The position numbers and the translations under genes were made by a program. From Paramacrobiotus richtersi (Eukaryota > Tardigrada > Eutardigrada > Parachela > Macrobiotidae): a DNA stretch of 23,113 nucleotides. The notes under the pieces are model-generated. The model saw only the letters and a program-made list of their open reading frames with translations, was not told the origin of the DNA and searched no databases. The stretch lies in NCBI GenBank assembly GCA_034698045.1, contig JAQGAU010000863.1, forward strand, positions 1-23,113. The letters are read 5' to 3'. This document shows, one piece after another, positions 10,139 through 20,597 of the stretch. Position 1 is the first letter of the stretch; the number at the start of each line of letters is the position of its first letter.

Positions 10139-10160
10139 CCAAAAAGAAGCGCGACACAAT
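10139..10160 (-). repeat. Conserved 3' flank block of BTB copy 1
   Basis: A CAAAAAGAAGCGCGACA core followed by an A/T run is shared with the region just downstream of BTB copy 2 (12512-12533). It lies outside the coding frames of both. It shows that the duplication included 3' flanking or UTR sequence. Confidence 0.7.
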
Positions 10161-10179
10161 TTTTTCAATAAAGAACTTT

Positions 10180-10913
10180 CTAAAAATCGCTAACATGTTC
10201 TGCTACGAATTTTGCAGCTTTGGCTTTCAACACCTCCAGTCCTCGCAAATCGGCCAAATACAAATAACGCGAAGCATTCTTCGATGTGGTATTCGCTGCC
10301 AACTGCTCCTCGCAGGCCAAACGTAAATCCGGAACTTCGTACTGATCGGCCATATCCAGCATATCCTCCATGTTCTGATCGATATCCGGCAGTACACCCG
10401 TGTACAGAAAGCTGAGCAGCGCGCTAACCACATTTCCGTCAAAATTCTCTAAACGGCACACTCCGGACGCCTTCTTCTTCATGTCAGTCGCGAACATGTT
10501 GGCGAAGACTGGTGACCAGGCGGCCAAGATGGTCCGATGGGACAAGAACTCTTTCCCATCCCGGGAAATCAACTTGCAGTCGGATGCGGTCTCGTTTTCG
10601 TATAATGTATTCACGCGCTGCAGAAGCAGATCAGCATGTCGTCTGGTCACCGGAGTAAACGGATTACCTGGTGAGCGGCTTCGCTCGATTCCTCCAAGAG
10701 GTGAAGCATCTTTTTCCACACACACAGAAGGCGCAGTAGTCCTGACCCTGGCCAGAATCTTATCCTGCAAAATTCTGATCTTGACACAGTTCTTATTAAT
10801 AATAAGTTTTTCCAATACAAGAATACCCACAACACGGGTCAGATCGACATCGATAAACACTTCAAACTTGAATACAAAATTATGTAAATCTTTGTTCCCG
10901 TGATTCAGTACTG
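10180..10913 (-). CDS. BTB/POZ protein, copy 1 (N-terminus missing or diverged)
   Basis: BTB domains dimerise and, in SPOP-like proteins, join substrates to cullin-3 ubiquitin ligases. The frame is open from about 10913; the first ATG is at 10860 and gives 226 residues. The BTB fold covers about residues 76-189 (TASDCKLISRDG, HRTILAAWSPVFANMF, SFLYTGVLPDIDQ, ADQYEVPDLRLACEEQL). A 3-box-like tail (YLYLADLRGLEVLKAKAAKF) follows. It is about three-quarters identical by eye to the copy at 12582-13595 across this part. The 5' part aligns only loosely (IDVDLTRVV against EDVNLTWIV), and the first roughly 110 residues of the paralogue have no counterpart. A CCAG at the upstream end of the frame could be an acceptor for an unseen exon; otherwise this is a 5'-truncated duplicate. 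The intact BTB frame argues that it is expressed or recently inactivated. Confidence 0.75.
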
Positions 10914-11230
10914 GTTATAAGGTCATCTAATCGATAATTGCATATGTCACGCCAGTTCATTCATAAAGAAATAACAGCAAGTATCCGTCAGTTGAATAAG
11001 CTTTTCACAATTTTGGTGCTTTTTTACCTTTTACAAACAATTCGCTGTTAATTGTTTGCAGAATTATTTACAGCAATGATAAATACCATCAGCAGTGAGA
11101 AATATTTCAGTACATTCCAGCTGGAAATGTTCTGTAGGCGATAGAGCGCCGATTCGACCCCAGCAAAGATGGCGTGCCGCATATAAGAAGCTGGATGGCA
11201 CGGAACAACAAGCTGCTATTCTTTGTTACT

Positions 11231-11286
11231 CGTCAAAATAAATTCTGCAAATATATAACGTCAAAATAAATTCTACAAATATATAA
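11231..11286. repeat. Two-copy tandem repeat, 28-bp unit
   Basis: Units 11231-11258 and 11259-11286 start cgtcaaaataaattct and differ at one base (g/a). AT-rich. The repeat overlaps the predicted last exon or 3' UTR of the HMG gene on the minus strand, and contains aataaa on the plus strand in each unit, where it could act as a poly(A) signal for a plus-strand transcript. Confidence 0.85.
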
Positions 11287-11717
11287 CTCATGAATAAAAT
11301 TCACCTAAAGAAGCAGAGGAAACGAGGAAAATGCGGATTAGGACCTTAACGAGCTACACTTACCCGTTCCTTTTCGTAACGATCTTTATCTTTAGCAGCC
11401 AGCTTTTCAAACTCGTGTTTGGTATTCGGGTCAGCTGCGGCCCATCTGCGTCCCAATTCCTTGGCTGCCTCTCCGAGGCTGAGGTTGGGATTTGAGGCGT
11501 TCACACGGTCGCGTTCCGCGGCGCAACACAGGAAGTAGGCTGATCTGCAGGCGAAGCGTGAATCGTAGAAACCCGGCATGGAAAACGGTACAAATGTATG
11601 GGAATATCTAGAATAAATTATTCTCAAGGAAAAACTCCCTTACACTTACAGGTTACGTTTGGGCGCACTCGCATCCAACTTCGAGCGCTTTCCCTTCTCG
11701 ACCGGTACTTTCGGCAT
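11233..11717 (-). CDS. HMG-box (HMGB-like) DNA-binding protein, small
   Basis: Single HMG boxes bend DNA and act as nuclear architectural factors. Exon 1 is 11717-11650: a basic N-terminus (MPKVPVEKGKRSK) ending PKRNL. Exon 2 is 11544-11364: SAYFLCCAAERDRV, NPNLSLGEAAKELGRRW, and KLAAKDKDRYEKER. The splice joins PKRNL to SAYFL, the canonical PKRPLSAYFLF start of an HMGB box, with matching phase. A GTAAGT donor after KER and a pyrimidine-rich TTTAG acceptor 59 nt on suggest exon 3 (11304-11233), adding about 23 hydrophobic residues and ending inside a 28-bp tandem repeat; total 106 residues. If that intron is retained, the frame stops at 11346. There is no acidic tail and no second box, unlike vertebrate HMGB1. 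The usual aromatic Phe of SAYFLF is Cys here. The gene lies between the two BTB copies on the same strand. Confidence 0.85.
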
Positions 11718-12511
11718 GGTGATGGTTTCAGCGGAAAATTCAGATTATTTTTGCGGAAAATATTTCTGAGTTGATTTTAACGGGTAAAGTTGCAGGGGAA
11801 TGAGTACCTTTCTCTTCTCTTGGAAATAAAAATCGGAAACTTTAATGGCACTGATACAGTAAAAAGCAATGCGATTTCAGTGTATGCTTAGTTACCGTTA
11901 CCTAGTAGACTAGTACGCCTTGGCGTGCTTGCTGACCTAGGCTGGCTAGGCACCATCATATTTCTATAATATGTACTTTGGAACAATGTTATGACAACTT
12001 CCAAAGTCAACTTTCAAGTTAGCTTTCGAAGTCATATAGCTTCAACGAATGAACTAAAATAAGTCACAGAACATTCATTTCTGCATCTACTACATATTTC
12101 TGCAAATTTTATTGCATACAATATCCTGACACGGGTCACGATAGCATTCACGTGTGTTACAGTGGCATGTCCGTTGGTTTTTCATATTTCCTGCAAAATT
12201 GCTTACAATGTTAATGGAAAGTTTTCGATCAGTTAAACCGTTTCGGTCAGCGTGCAGTAACAGCACTATTTAATTGTTCATATAAGTACTTCGTACACAA
12301 ACCGCTTCGATTCAGAGCTTATCTTTTCACTGTCAACATCATTTCGAATGAAAAACACAAAAAGTCCACTTACCACAACTCTTGGCAAATTTGTGGAAGA
12401 AACCTACTGTGGTAGTATTTGCACCCCTTTACCCAAAATTCAAATGCACCACGTCACGTAAAACGCAAAAATATGAAGAGCCAATGGCATGGCAAGTTAA
12501 CATGGCATCCG
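11718..12511. other. Intergenic, between HMG gene and BTB copy 2
   Basis: About 800 bp lies upstream of the minus-strand HMG gene and downstream of BTB copy 2. AT-rich, with no coding-like frame. It presumably holds the HMG promoter; no specific element is recognised. Confidence 0.4.
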
Positions 12512-12533
12512 CAAAAAGAAGCGCGACAAAATT
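12512..12533 (-). repeat. Conserved 3' flank block of BTB copy 2
   Basis: The counterpart of 10139-10160, sharing the CAAAAAGAAGCGCGACA core, about 50 bp past the stop codon of BTB copy 2. Sequence between this block and the stop is not conserved between the copies, which implies later insertion or deletion. Confidence 0.7.
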
Positions 12534-12581
12534 TTGCAAGCACACGTACCTCTAAATATACTGGACTTCTACAGATGTTTC

Positions 12582-13595
12582 TTAAAAATTGCTAACATGT
12601 TCTCCTATGAATCTGGCAGCTGTAGCTTTCAATGATCCCAGTCCTCGCAAATCGGCTAAATACAAATAACGCGGAGCATTTCCCATTGTGATTTTCGCTG
12701 CCAGCTGCTCTTCACAGGCCACGCGTAAATCAGGGATTTCGTACTGATCGGCAATATCCAGCACGTTCTCCACGCTCTGATCGATATCCGGCAGTACACC
12801 CTTGTACAGAAAGCTGAGCAGCGTATCAGCCACATTTCCGTCGAAATTCTCCAAACGGCACACTCCGGACGCTTTCTCCGTCGTGTCAGTCGAGAACATG
12901 TTGGCGAAGACGGGCGACCAAGCGGCAAAGATGGACCGATGGGCCATGAACTCGTTGCCGTCGCGGGAAATCAGCTTACAGTCGGATGCGGTCCCATTTT
13001 CGTACAACGTGGTCATTCGCTGGAGCAGTAGATCGACATAACGTTTGCTCGATGGATTACTGGGTGAGTGGCTTCGCTTGATACCCTTAGCAAGTGGAAC
13101 AGCTTTATCACGAAAGCGTCCGGGAACACTGATTCCCACGAACATATCCTTGGCGAAATCCTGAAATCCATGCAGCGGGGCGTAAGGGACCCCGATATTG
13201 TCTAGCGCATCCACAATCCATGTCAGATTGACATCTTCCGCCAGCCACATGCGCAATACGGATCCACACAGCTTTGTCTTGCTGTCCATTAGGTCCTTGG
13301 GTTGAGCCATTTTGGAAAGTTTGGTGGCAATCGGCAGACTGGCACTGTCCTTCAAAGGCATATACAGCAGACCATGGGTGAAGTCCATGTGGTAGGACTC
13401 GACCTTATTCGCGCACACCCAGACTCCGGCGACAGGACGGATATATCTGTCGGGCGTGATGTACAAAGCCTTTTTCTGCTGACTAATTGTCACCGTCTCA
13501 TCCTTACCTTGAAAATGGCCCACACCAAGGATGTGAATATTCAACTTCAAAACAGAAGGGAACTCCTCTGCTTGGGGATATTGTTCTGTAGACAT
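12582..13595 (-). CDS. BTB/POZ protein, copy 2 (complete, intronless)
   Basis: 337 residues in one uninterrupted exon, starting ATG 13595. Residues 1-170 form a novel N-terminal domain in the place where SPOP-type proteins carry MATH; I see no clear MATH signature (it includes YITPDRYIRPVAGVWV and MDFTHGLLYMPLKD). A Ser-rich hinge (KRSHSPSNPSSKR, 173-185) leads to the BTB domain at about 187-300 (TASDCKLISRDG, HRSIFAAWSPVFANMF, SFLYKGVLPDIDQ, ADQYEIPDLRVACEEQL). A 3-box-like segment follows (about 308-337, ending at the stop). By family it is a likely cullin-3 substrate adaptor, with the N-terminal domain as presumed substrate or partner binder. The lack of introns contrasts with the intron-rich neighbours and would suit an old retrocopy. 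It is the better-preserved member of the tandem pair with 10180-10913. Confidence 0.85.
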   Translation of the reverse strand: MSTEQYPQAEEFPSVLKLNIHILGVGHFQGKDETVTISQQKKALYITPDRYIRPVAGVWVCANKVESYHMDFTHGLLYMPLKDSASLPIATKLSKMAQPKDLMDSKTKLCGSVLRMWLAEDVNLTWIVDALDNIGVPYAPLHGFQDFAKDMFVGISVPGRFRDKAVPLAKGIKRSHSPSNPSSKRYVDLLLQRMTTLYENGTASDCKLISRDGNEFMAHRSIFAAWSPVFANMFSTDTTEKASGVCRLENFDGNVADTLLSFLYKGVLPDIDQSVENVLDIADQYEIPDLRVACEEQLAAKITMGNAPRYLYLADLRGLGSLKATAARFIGEHVSNF

Positions 13596-15257
13596 TGTGA
13601 AACCTGGCAGGAGCCCTCAAATCAGAATGAGCGTACGTAAAACTCGGAGATTAGTAGAATGGGCATGTGACCTTTTCGAAAGAAAATTGCGAAAGGATAA
13701 GAAATTAGCGTGCAGAGCTCCGCGAATACTTAAGCAATCGTTGGTTTTATATGCTGTATGTAAATACAGGATGCAGCATGTACTGTACTGGCCGTACAGC
13801 ATGTACCTCAAGCGGCTACTGTTGCGACAGGATGGACATTATATTATGTATACATAGTATACAGCGACAGTCTAGTACTGTTGTTACTTTCTCACACGTT
13901 TACGGTACGTAATTATACAACGACAATACGTATAGTTATTGGTGCGTGTTGTCCACAGACAACTATGTTACATTTCATATATGTATAAAACTGTACGGAC
14001 ATTTTTACAAAAACTGGTACTTATTCGTAGCCACAAAATCTGTTGTTAGTGGTATAAAGGGCTTCGAAGGCATCAAAGAACTTTTCGCCAATTACAGATC
14101 ACATGCCTTTTAACGGCGCGCTTACTTTCGCAAGCTATTTCCGATGCTATGGCAACTACAGGTACGAATTATATTATTCGGCTATTCAAGACTAACGTTA
14201 CTGTAGTCTGTAGGATACTAACTGTTGGCATTGCAAATACGATAAATACGTATTTATATTTTTATGTATACGTATACTTTTTCTACTCTTTCTGTATCGG
14301 TATACTGATTTCGGCGCGACACAACTCTCCACCATAACATGTATTTGCTCGCTGCAGGATCGTCATCTCTGACTAATTATCATGCATAAATTGTAAACAA
14401 TGTGAAAAAAACCAACACATGTATGCATAATTTCCCGCCTTAAATACCGAGCACTTTGCCGACGTTAATCCGTCTGCGCAATAAAAACTCCAAGCCGATA
14501 CACTAAAGAATTGATTGGTTATGCACAGAATGCATGAGACACACACACGTATACACAGCAGCGGCAAATTGGTTACGCATTGCTGCATAATGCGATGGCC
14601 CGCGGGCAGTTCTTAGACAGGCGGTACGCTACAGCGAACATTCGTCCATTAGGTTCCGCGCGACGGCCGTTGCAGTGTGCGTGCGTTAGCTGATTCAGTC
14701 CTTCCTCTTCGCTGCACTTTTCACAAACACCTACTGAAAGTTGCCGAATTACTAATGCACGCGATGATGTGACCCTGTGTGAATATTACATCCGGGAGAA
14801 TTTGTTGTGATTTGAACATCGGATTTTTGTTGTCTTTCTCGGATTAACGCCGGATAGACGCCTATTTTACCAAGGCAAAAAACTTACTATATTCGTAAGA
14901 CGGGGTAATTTATTTTGGTCGGAAAGGTACAGAGAATTAAGTTTCTGGAAATATTACAAAATGTTTCAATTTTCCAAAAATTAGAATAATAATGGTTTTT
15001 TACTGTCACTGGTTTTGTATAAATACTGGCATACCATTTTTACGGGCATTGTATTATAAAATAAATGATTTTCCTACTTCGTACCTGTTTCCTATAAAAA
15101 ACATATTCACCAGAAGGAGGGACTTTTTTTCAAATTTTTCTTTACGCATTTTAACATAGCGTTTTAGCATTTTAACACAGCGTTTTTCCATTTTACTGCA
15201 AAAAAATGCGAAAATAATTTTTCTTTATTTTTATATCCCGTTTTTGTTTATTTGCAG
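13596..15257. other. Intergenic plus 5' region of ZP gene
   Basis: No convincing protein-coding frame. It contains a 12-bp palindrome TATGTATACATA (13845-13856) and several TA/GTAC-rich blocks. The ZP start codon directly follows a TTTGCAG acceptor, so at least one untranslated 5' exon and the promoter of that gene must lie here. The GC-richer part around 14590-14760 is the best candidate for the promoter and first exon; this is inference. Confidence 0.4.
15146..15187. repeat. Two-copy tandem repeat, 21-bp unit
   Basis: Units 15146-15166 and 15167-15187 both begin gcattttaaca and end in a run of t; a partial third copy (ccattttact) follows. It lies about 70 bp upstream of the acceptor preceding the ZP start codon, inside the predicted 5' UTR intron. 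Confidence 0.8.
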
Positions 15258-18200
15258 ATGGAGCGAAGAATCTCTTCCTTGTGCCTTTTTTTCCTCAGCA
15301 TATTATGTGATTATTCCCAGTGTCTTTCGTCGAATGCATTACTGAATCCAGCAGGTAAACCGTCTGACTGGCTTGTGTAACGTTGTCTAAAAAAGGCATT
15401 TTTATGCGCGCGCTGAGTCACGCGTGACCAATTACGCGGCGAACGATCTGTGCGCGGTGTTTTATGGAGTTATTTTATTCTAGTTGTACAAGTTCAATGC
15501 ACCAATCGGCTGGTGTCCCTAACGCTCAAAACCGATGGGGAATTCAATGGAGTATTGTACGCGGGATTGCATAATAAGGAGTGCCGGATGTTGGGCAAGG
15601 GACAGAAACGACTGGATTTCTCGCTGCCGGTGAAACAGTGCGGCATCGTCACAATCAAATCACCGGTAAATTAAACATACGATTAATCATTACTGAAAGT
15701 CTGAAATATCTTCAACGTAACCGCACATATTTGCTTTACTTTCGATTTACACAAAGCAAACATTTAATGAATTTATTTAATTAAATTATACTTTGGTCAT
15801 AATTCGTTTCCGGTTAAATTATATAATTCTATGTGAACATATGTACTTTTTCAACGTAATTGTTGAAAGCAACAGCATCATACAAGAAATCTGAGTGTGA
15901 AGAGTGTCGTAGTGTAATGGCTCATTTCAATCTCTATTTCTCCGAATCTCCGTACGCGTTACAATCTTGTGACAATATTAGCGCTAACCGTTTCTCACCG
16001 TTTGAAAATCTTTTTAAGGATTGTTTTGGAATACAATATTTTCTCATATAAGCATATTCAAATAATATTTTTGCAATTAAAAGTGCTGCACCTTACAAAA
16101 TGGATGAAATAAATATGTAAAGTATTTAATATTATAATAACGCTGCATTGCATGCTCAAAATGCAGAAGAATAGTTTGACGGAGGACGTGGTTATTTTTA
16201 TTATGTTAACGACGTCAACAATTTTGCCGTATCGAAAACGTGAGCTGCAATTAACTGAACCGACCTGAAAAGTTTGTGACCATAGTTTTGTAATTTTTCA
16301 TTTCCAGCCACCCCTAATGACTTGCATTATTGATAGGAACGAGATGTACGTTTATTAAATCCCGAAGACATACAAAATATTTATTTAACGTATATTCTGT
16401 GTATTTACTAATGTGAATGAAATGCCCGAATATCTTTCGATGGTGAACTAGTTGCGCATCACGCTTATCACAGAATGTCGTAGTATACAGGCACACAGAT
16501 GAAAATGCATAAGGTAGATCCGCTGGCAGGACCGCTGCTGATTATAGAAACAATGATGCTTTATAAGTTTATAGACTAATTGGGCAAACATTATGAACAT
16601 GTTCATTTTTTTGACAATTAACATCCACTGTATGCACTTTTGGTATTCTTTTCCAGTAAAGTACAATGGACCAGACAGAAAAACACAAGTTAAACGCTCA
16701 CAAACTAGACAGCGCACGTATTTAATATACACGCTTATCTGCATGCATATACGGTGGAGGAGCGATACCTACACAACCGATATGTGCAAAAACGTTCCTA
16801 CACTTAACAAAACACTATAGGTATACGAAAATATTTGCATTTGCTCTGCTTTTCTTACAGTCTCCTGCATGTACTGATTAATACTTTTACGCAACACTTT
16901 TCTCTGTGACGCAAAACACCGCGTTTCTGTTGCAGACGGACGCCAATAAAGTCATCCACAAGATCCAAATCTACATCCAGCATCACCCGATGCTGCAGAT
17001 GGAGAAGGATCAGCGCTTAATCGAGGAATGCACCGCATCGGCCGATCCTTCGGCGGTTGGTGAGGGCATCATCGCTGATGCCACCAATAGCGTGGAAGTG
17101 GTCGCACCGGCCTGGATGGAGATTGTCCGCGGAGCCCAAGCGGATGGACCCAAAATTCGTGGCCCGGTTGTGCTGGGAGAGACGATCAGCCTGCTGACCA
17201 AAGTCAATACCAAAGGTAAGCCTTATCAAGAAAATGCGTATGTGGTTACGAATTAGTGCGCAGTTTCCATGTAATTGACAAAAACTGGAACAGCGACGTT
17301 ACGGCATATGCAGAGAAAGATGCAAGCGACTAGTGTAGTTTTACATTTAGCTTGACAAGTTGTATGAAGCTATTTGCGCATAGCCATTTATTCAGTACAT
17401 TAACCGTTAAACTGAACATTTTCCGATTGCTTTTTATGCGTATCTTGTTAACCGATCGTACCTCTTCTTGATATACAGTAAATATGAATGTTATATTACA
17501 GGAATATGAACCTAATAATCACGTACCTACTTAGTATGGGTACTTGTTCACTGGCTTTACAGTGACAAAATCGGTTCGAGTTTTAAATGAGTCTGCTCGT
17601 GTTCTTGAACATACAGTAGCACATGTATGGTGATGCAATACCCAGGTTTTTTATAATGATGCCGATTTATCACAGCGTTTTATTATGTCCTCGGGGCAAA
17701 TGTTCGTGAGAGCTACAAGTACAGATACCAAGTATTATTCTGCATGCCATAAAACGATTAATAAAACAAATTGCCGCTTGGCGCTAAACGCCGGTTTCCC
17801 GAAATGAACGTTTAATTAACCGTTCGTCAGTTACTAATTTTGCGCAAATTACAGCCGGTCAGGATGCAATGGTGACGCGCTGTTTAGCCAGCGATGGAAC
17901 AGAGTCAGAACCCGAGAAATTAATCGACGATGATGGGTAAAACACAAAGTTTCTTTTCCCAGTTGTACATGCTTTGAATGACGGGTCTGTTTCTAGATGC
18001 CCAACGGATAAATCCATCGTGCCAGCGTTTTCCAAGATCTCCACTACCACACCGGTGACATTATGGACCAAATTTCCAGCGTTCAAGTTCCCCGACCGAC
18101 AGCGACTGTATTTAACGTGTCAAGTTGTCGTTTGCGATGGCACCTGTCCGCAAGTATGAATAATTCATGCACACTTTTCAGCTCGGTGCACTTGTGTAAC

Positions 18201-19131
18201 CGTTACCTCAATCACGCGCATAAATGACTGAACAAAACGGTTTATTCAAAATAACTTCTGTGGGCTGGTTGCTGCTTTTGTATCGCTTGCTTCTACGGTG
18301 AGCTTCGAACAGAAAGAAAGGTGAATTCATTTCCACATATCATAACGACCTTTTTTACTCTTTACGTTGCCAGTGTTTACGCTTTAATTTCGAATGTCTT
18401 TCTAACAGTTTGGTTATATCGTGCTGTGCGTTTAAATAGCCGAATGAATCTTTGCTTTGAATGCTTTCGTTGCTTCGCATAACAAAAGCAGAAATCTAAA
18501 AGTGCAGCTACTTTTTCAATGGAATCTGTATTTGACCTGCAAGGGTTGACAGATCTGTAGAGAACTCTGCAAGGTCTTTAAACCTTTAAGAATGTCTGGT
18601 TAAAACTTGTGCTGGATTATCGTTGTAAAGTACTGAGCTAACTGTCCTTTTGTCTTGTAGCCGCGATGCTCGCGTAAAACCCGTCAAAGTGTCAGTCCCT
18701 CCGACGGCTGGAAACCCGCCAACCAAGTGACCCAACTGGACGTGGCCAACTCCGTCCAGGTCGTCAATTCCGATCTAGAAGGTAAAGTCGAAGCGGACCC
18801 CTATGCACTTGAAGAAAAAGATGAAAATCGTATCTGCTGGCCACTCAAAAACCTCATGACCGCCATCGGTATTCTGGCCGCCATCTTGCTCATCGCGTTG
18901 ATCCTAGCTGTCTGCTTCTGGTGGAGTCGGCGCCAACGACAACGCAAAAATGCGGACGATTCCTATGGGACACAGACGAATAGTCTGTATAATCCCAGCA
19001 CGAATTATTACTACATGGACCAGTATGGAGATTCGCAGCAGTACTCGGGTGCTAACGGGCAGTCGGTTAATGGCCGATCGCAGACCGGGAGTCAACAGCC
19101 ACCGAGGGTGTACCGGGATACTTCGCATTGA
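15258..19131 (+). CDS. Zona pellucida (ZP) domain type I membrane protein
   Basis: Six exons join in phase: 15258-15354, 15484-15665, 16936-17215, 17855-17936, 17997-18153 and 18661-19131, giving 422 residues. ZP modules polymerise into extracellular filaments; in invertebrates they build apical matrix and cuticle. An N-terminal signal peptide (RRISSLCLFFLSILC) is followed closely by ZP-N with its four cysteines at 38, 66, 85 and 125 and FNGVLYAG. ZP-C follows, with WMEIVRG, then Cys in TRC, GCPTD, LTCQVVVC and TCPQPRC. An RKTR furin-type site at 271-274 sits right after the last ZP-C cysteine, where ZP precursors are normally cleaved. A transmembrane helix spans about 331-353, then a basic stop-transfer (SRRQRQRK) and a 65-residue Tyr/Gln/Ser/Asn-rich cytoplasmic tail (YNPSTNYYYMDQYGDSQQ). 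No other extracellular domain is present, as in compact cuticlin-like proteins. ATG 15258 directly follows an acceptor, so the 5' UTR is split. Confidence 0.9.
15666..16935 (+). other. Intron 2 of the ZP gene (1270 bp)
   Basis: Bounded by a GTAAAT donor and a TGTTGCAG acceptor. AT-rich; short open frames inside have no recognisable motif. It separates the two halves of ZP-N: three cysteines upstream, the fourth downstream. Confidence 0.7.
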
Positions 19132-19854
19132 GTTTTGTTTTGTTGGTTGGGTATATTGGAATCTTGTATGTGCTAAATTGACCAAGTTGTTGCCAAATTT
19201 TGCCAAATGTTGTAGAAGCATGTAGCCAAAATTCGTATAAAAGTCGGAAAGTTTGATACGTCCACTTGCTACAGGTGGTGCCACTGCCTACATTCGTTTA
19301 TAATCAGCTATTGAAACACAATGGTACGCGAGTCTACGGAGCAAACTCAGAGCCGGAAATAGTGCCCAGATTTAACCAGACACAGTCGGCTCACAGGATT
19401 TCTGGACTCTCGTTCTAATGTGGAAGAACCTCTCTACTACTTGGTAGCTCAGAGCTACTACTTAACTTCCGTGGGAGAGATCCTTCTTTCTTACAGAGGT
19501 CACCAAACAGTGGGCAAACACACACAAACTTCCGTCAACACGTAAGTTTAATACACATACACTTAACCACAATTCCAAGCTTTCTTCTAACCACACTAAA
19601 ACAGCGATCACAGGAATATGACATCCTCGTTACAACGCAGATTTTACAGGCAAACAAACAGTTAACAACGAACAGAAGCACGTTAAGTAAAGCCTGTAAC
19701 ACTCGTACAACTTGATATCCAGACTAGCACGTCAGTATGTATGCACAGAATCGGGTCTCGTGCAAGTGTCAAGCGTACGTAAAACATCATAAAAAGAAAC
19801 GTTCTGCGGTGGTTACGAGGACACTAAGCAACTGCCACTTCCAGTGGATAGTCC
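19132..19854. other. Intergenic between convergent ZP and RidA-like genes
   Basis: Contains the 3' UTR of the plus-strand ZP gene and the 3' flank of the minus-strand RidA-like gene. No tRNA or coding frame is supported. Open frame 19737-19940 (+) overlaps the terminal RidA exon and looks like a shadow. Confidence 0.4.
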
Positions 19855-20597
19855 TTACGAGTTGCAGTCACATTCGTGATCTACTGGCCAATCACAGTTA
19901 CTGGCTTGTGCGGCAACTTCTGCGGTTATTCCGTATTTGAACGGCCCCCCCATGCGCAGATGCCCAGCCCATGGAAACTGGAAGCAGAATAATTTAGATT
20001 TAATTTTTCATAGCAAGTCCATAATACTATTATCCATACTTCGCTGCAACCATGGTCTGCGCAAAAGTCGTTGAAGGCCTTATCCACCTTGTTGAAATCG
20101 TCAAAGTTTGTAATGGTCACCAGGACATCGTGGATGTTATTCCACGTGCAACTGCTCTGACTGAGAATCTGCTCAATCAGTGCAAAACACTGCATCACAT
20201 GGGTGTAGGTCTCTTTGGGTTCGATGATCGTATTGTTGAAGAAGGACGTAAAGGGATGTACGGAGTGAAGGTATAACATGTTACCAACACGGACGGCGTG
20301 TCTGAAGAATGCCACAATAAAACTATTTTGGATTATACCGGCCTCCGTCTGTTGACTTACTGCCAGGGCTTCTTTGGGTCTTTGGGCGGTGCCACCGCAG
20401 CCGACATGGGGACAGTGTACCGCTGCCATTTCTTGCAGCATTGCTGATTTTCTTCCGCTGAAAGAGATAAACAACCCGCATTAATAAATAATTTGTCAAT
20501 GTCATAGGTGTAAAATTTGAAAGCTACTCGTACCCAGGACACAAGTACACAAGGCCAAAAAGGTCAACGTGGAAAAAAGTGCTGCAGCATTCAGCAT
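19855..20597 (-). CDS. Secreted RidA/YjgF/UK114-like protein A
   Basis: RidA proteins are small trimeric enzymes that hydrolyse reactive enamine/imine intermediates. Four exons join in phase: 20597-20534, 20457-20361, 20301-20040 and 19977-19855, giving 181 residues. Exon 1 is a classic signal peptide (hydrophobic core LFSTLTFLALCTC, cleavage after VLA near residue 22). A linker follows, EENQQCCKKWQRYTVP, with Cys28-Cys29, then PKDPKKPWQ. The RidA fold then matches: HAVRVGNMLYL (family AV.VGN.VY.SG), CTWNNIHDVLVTITNFDDF (family dV....v...D...F) and FNDFCADHGC. Exon 4 supplies the last strand (YGITAEVAAQA, family G..vEIe..A). The conserved Pro-x-Arg before that strand (PAR in catalytic RidA) is FPWAGH here, so the substrate-carboxylate Arg appears lost. 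The protein ends in a Cys-containing tail (DHECDCNS). GTAAGG overlaps the stop, so a further exon is possible. It is divergent from its paralogue at 22638. Confidence 0.85.

Noticed and set aside
10227-10442. Alternative-frame proteins inside both BTB genes (also 12656-12928, 10400-10903, 12802-13041)
   Set aside because: They recur in both copies only because the BTB coding DNA is conserved; they are frame shadows.
11130-11165. Possible tRNA T-loop (GATTCGAC)
   Set aside because: Flanking bases do not form a T-stem, and no acceptor or anticodon stem can be drawn.
13770-13860. Palindromic TA/GTAC-rich sequence as an origin or transposon end
   Set aside because: Short imperfect palindromes are common in this AT-rich DNA; no duplication or longer terminal repeat.
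19440-19465. D-arm-like TGGTAGCTCAGA
   Set aside because: No anticodon stem, T-arm or acceptor stem at the required distances.
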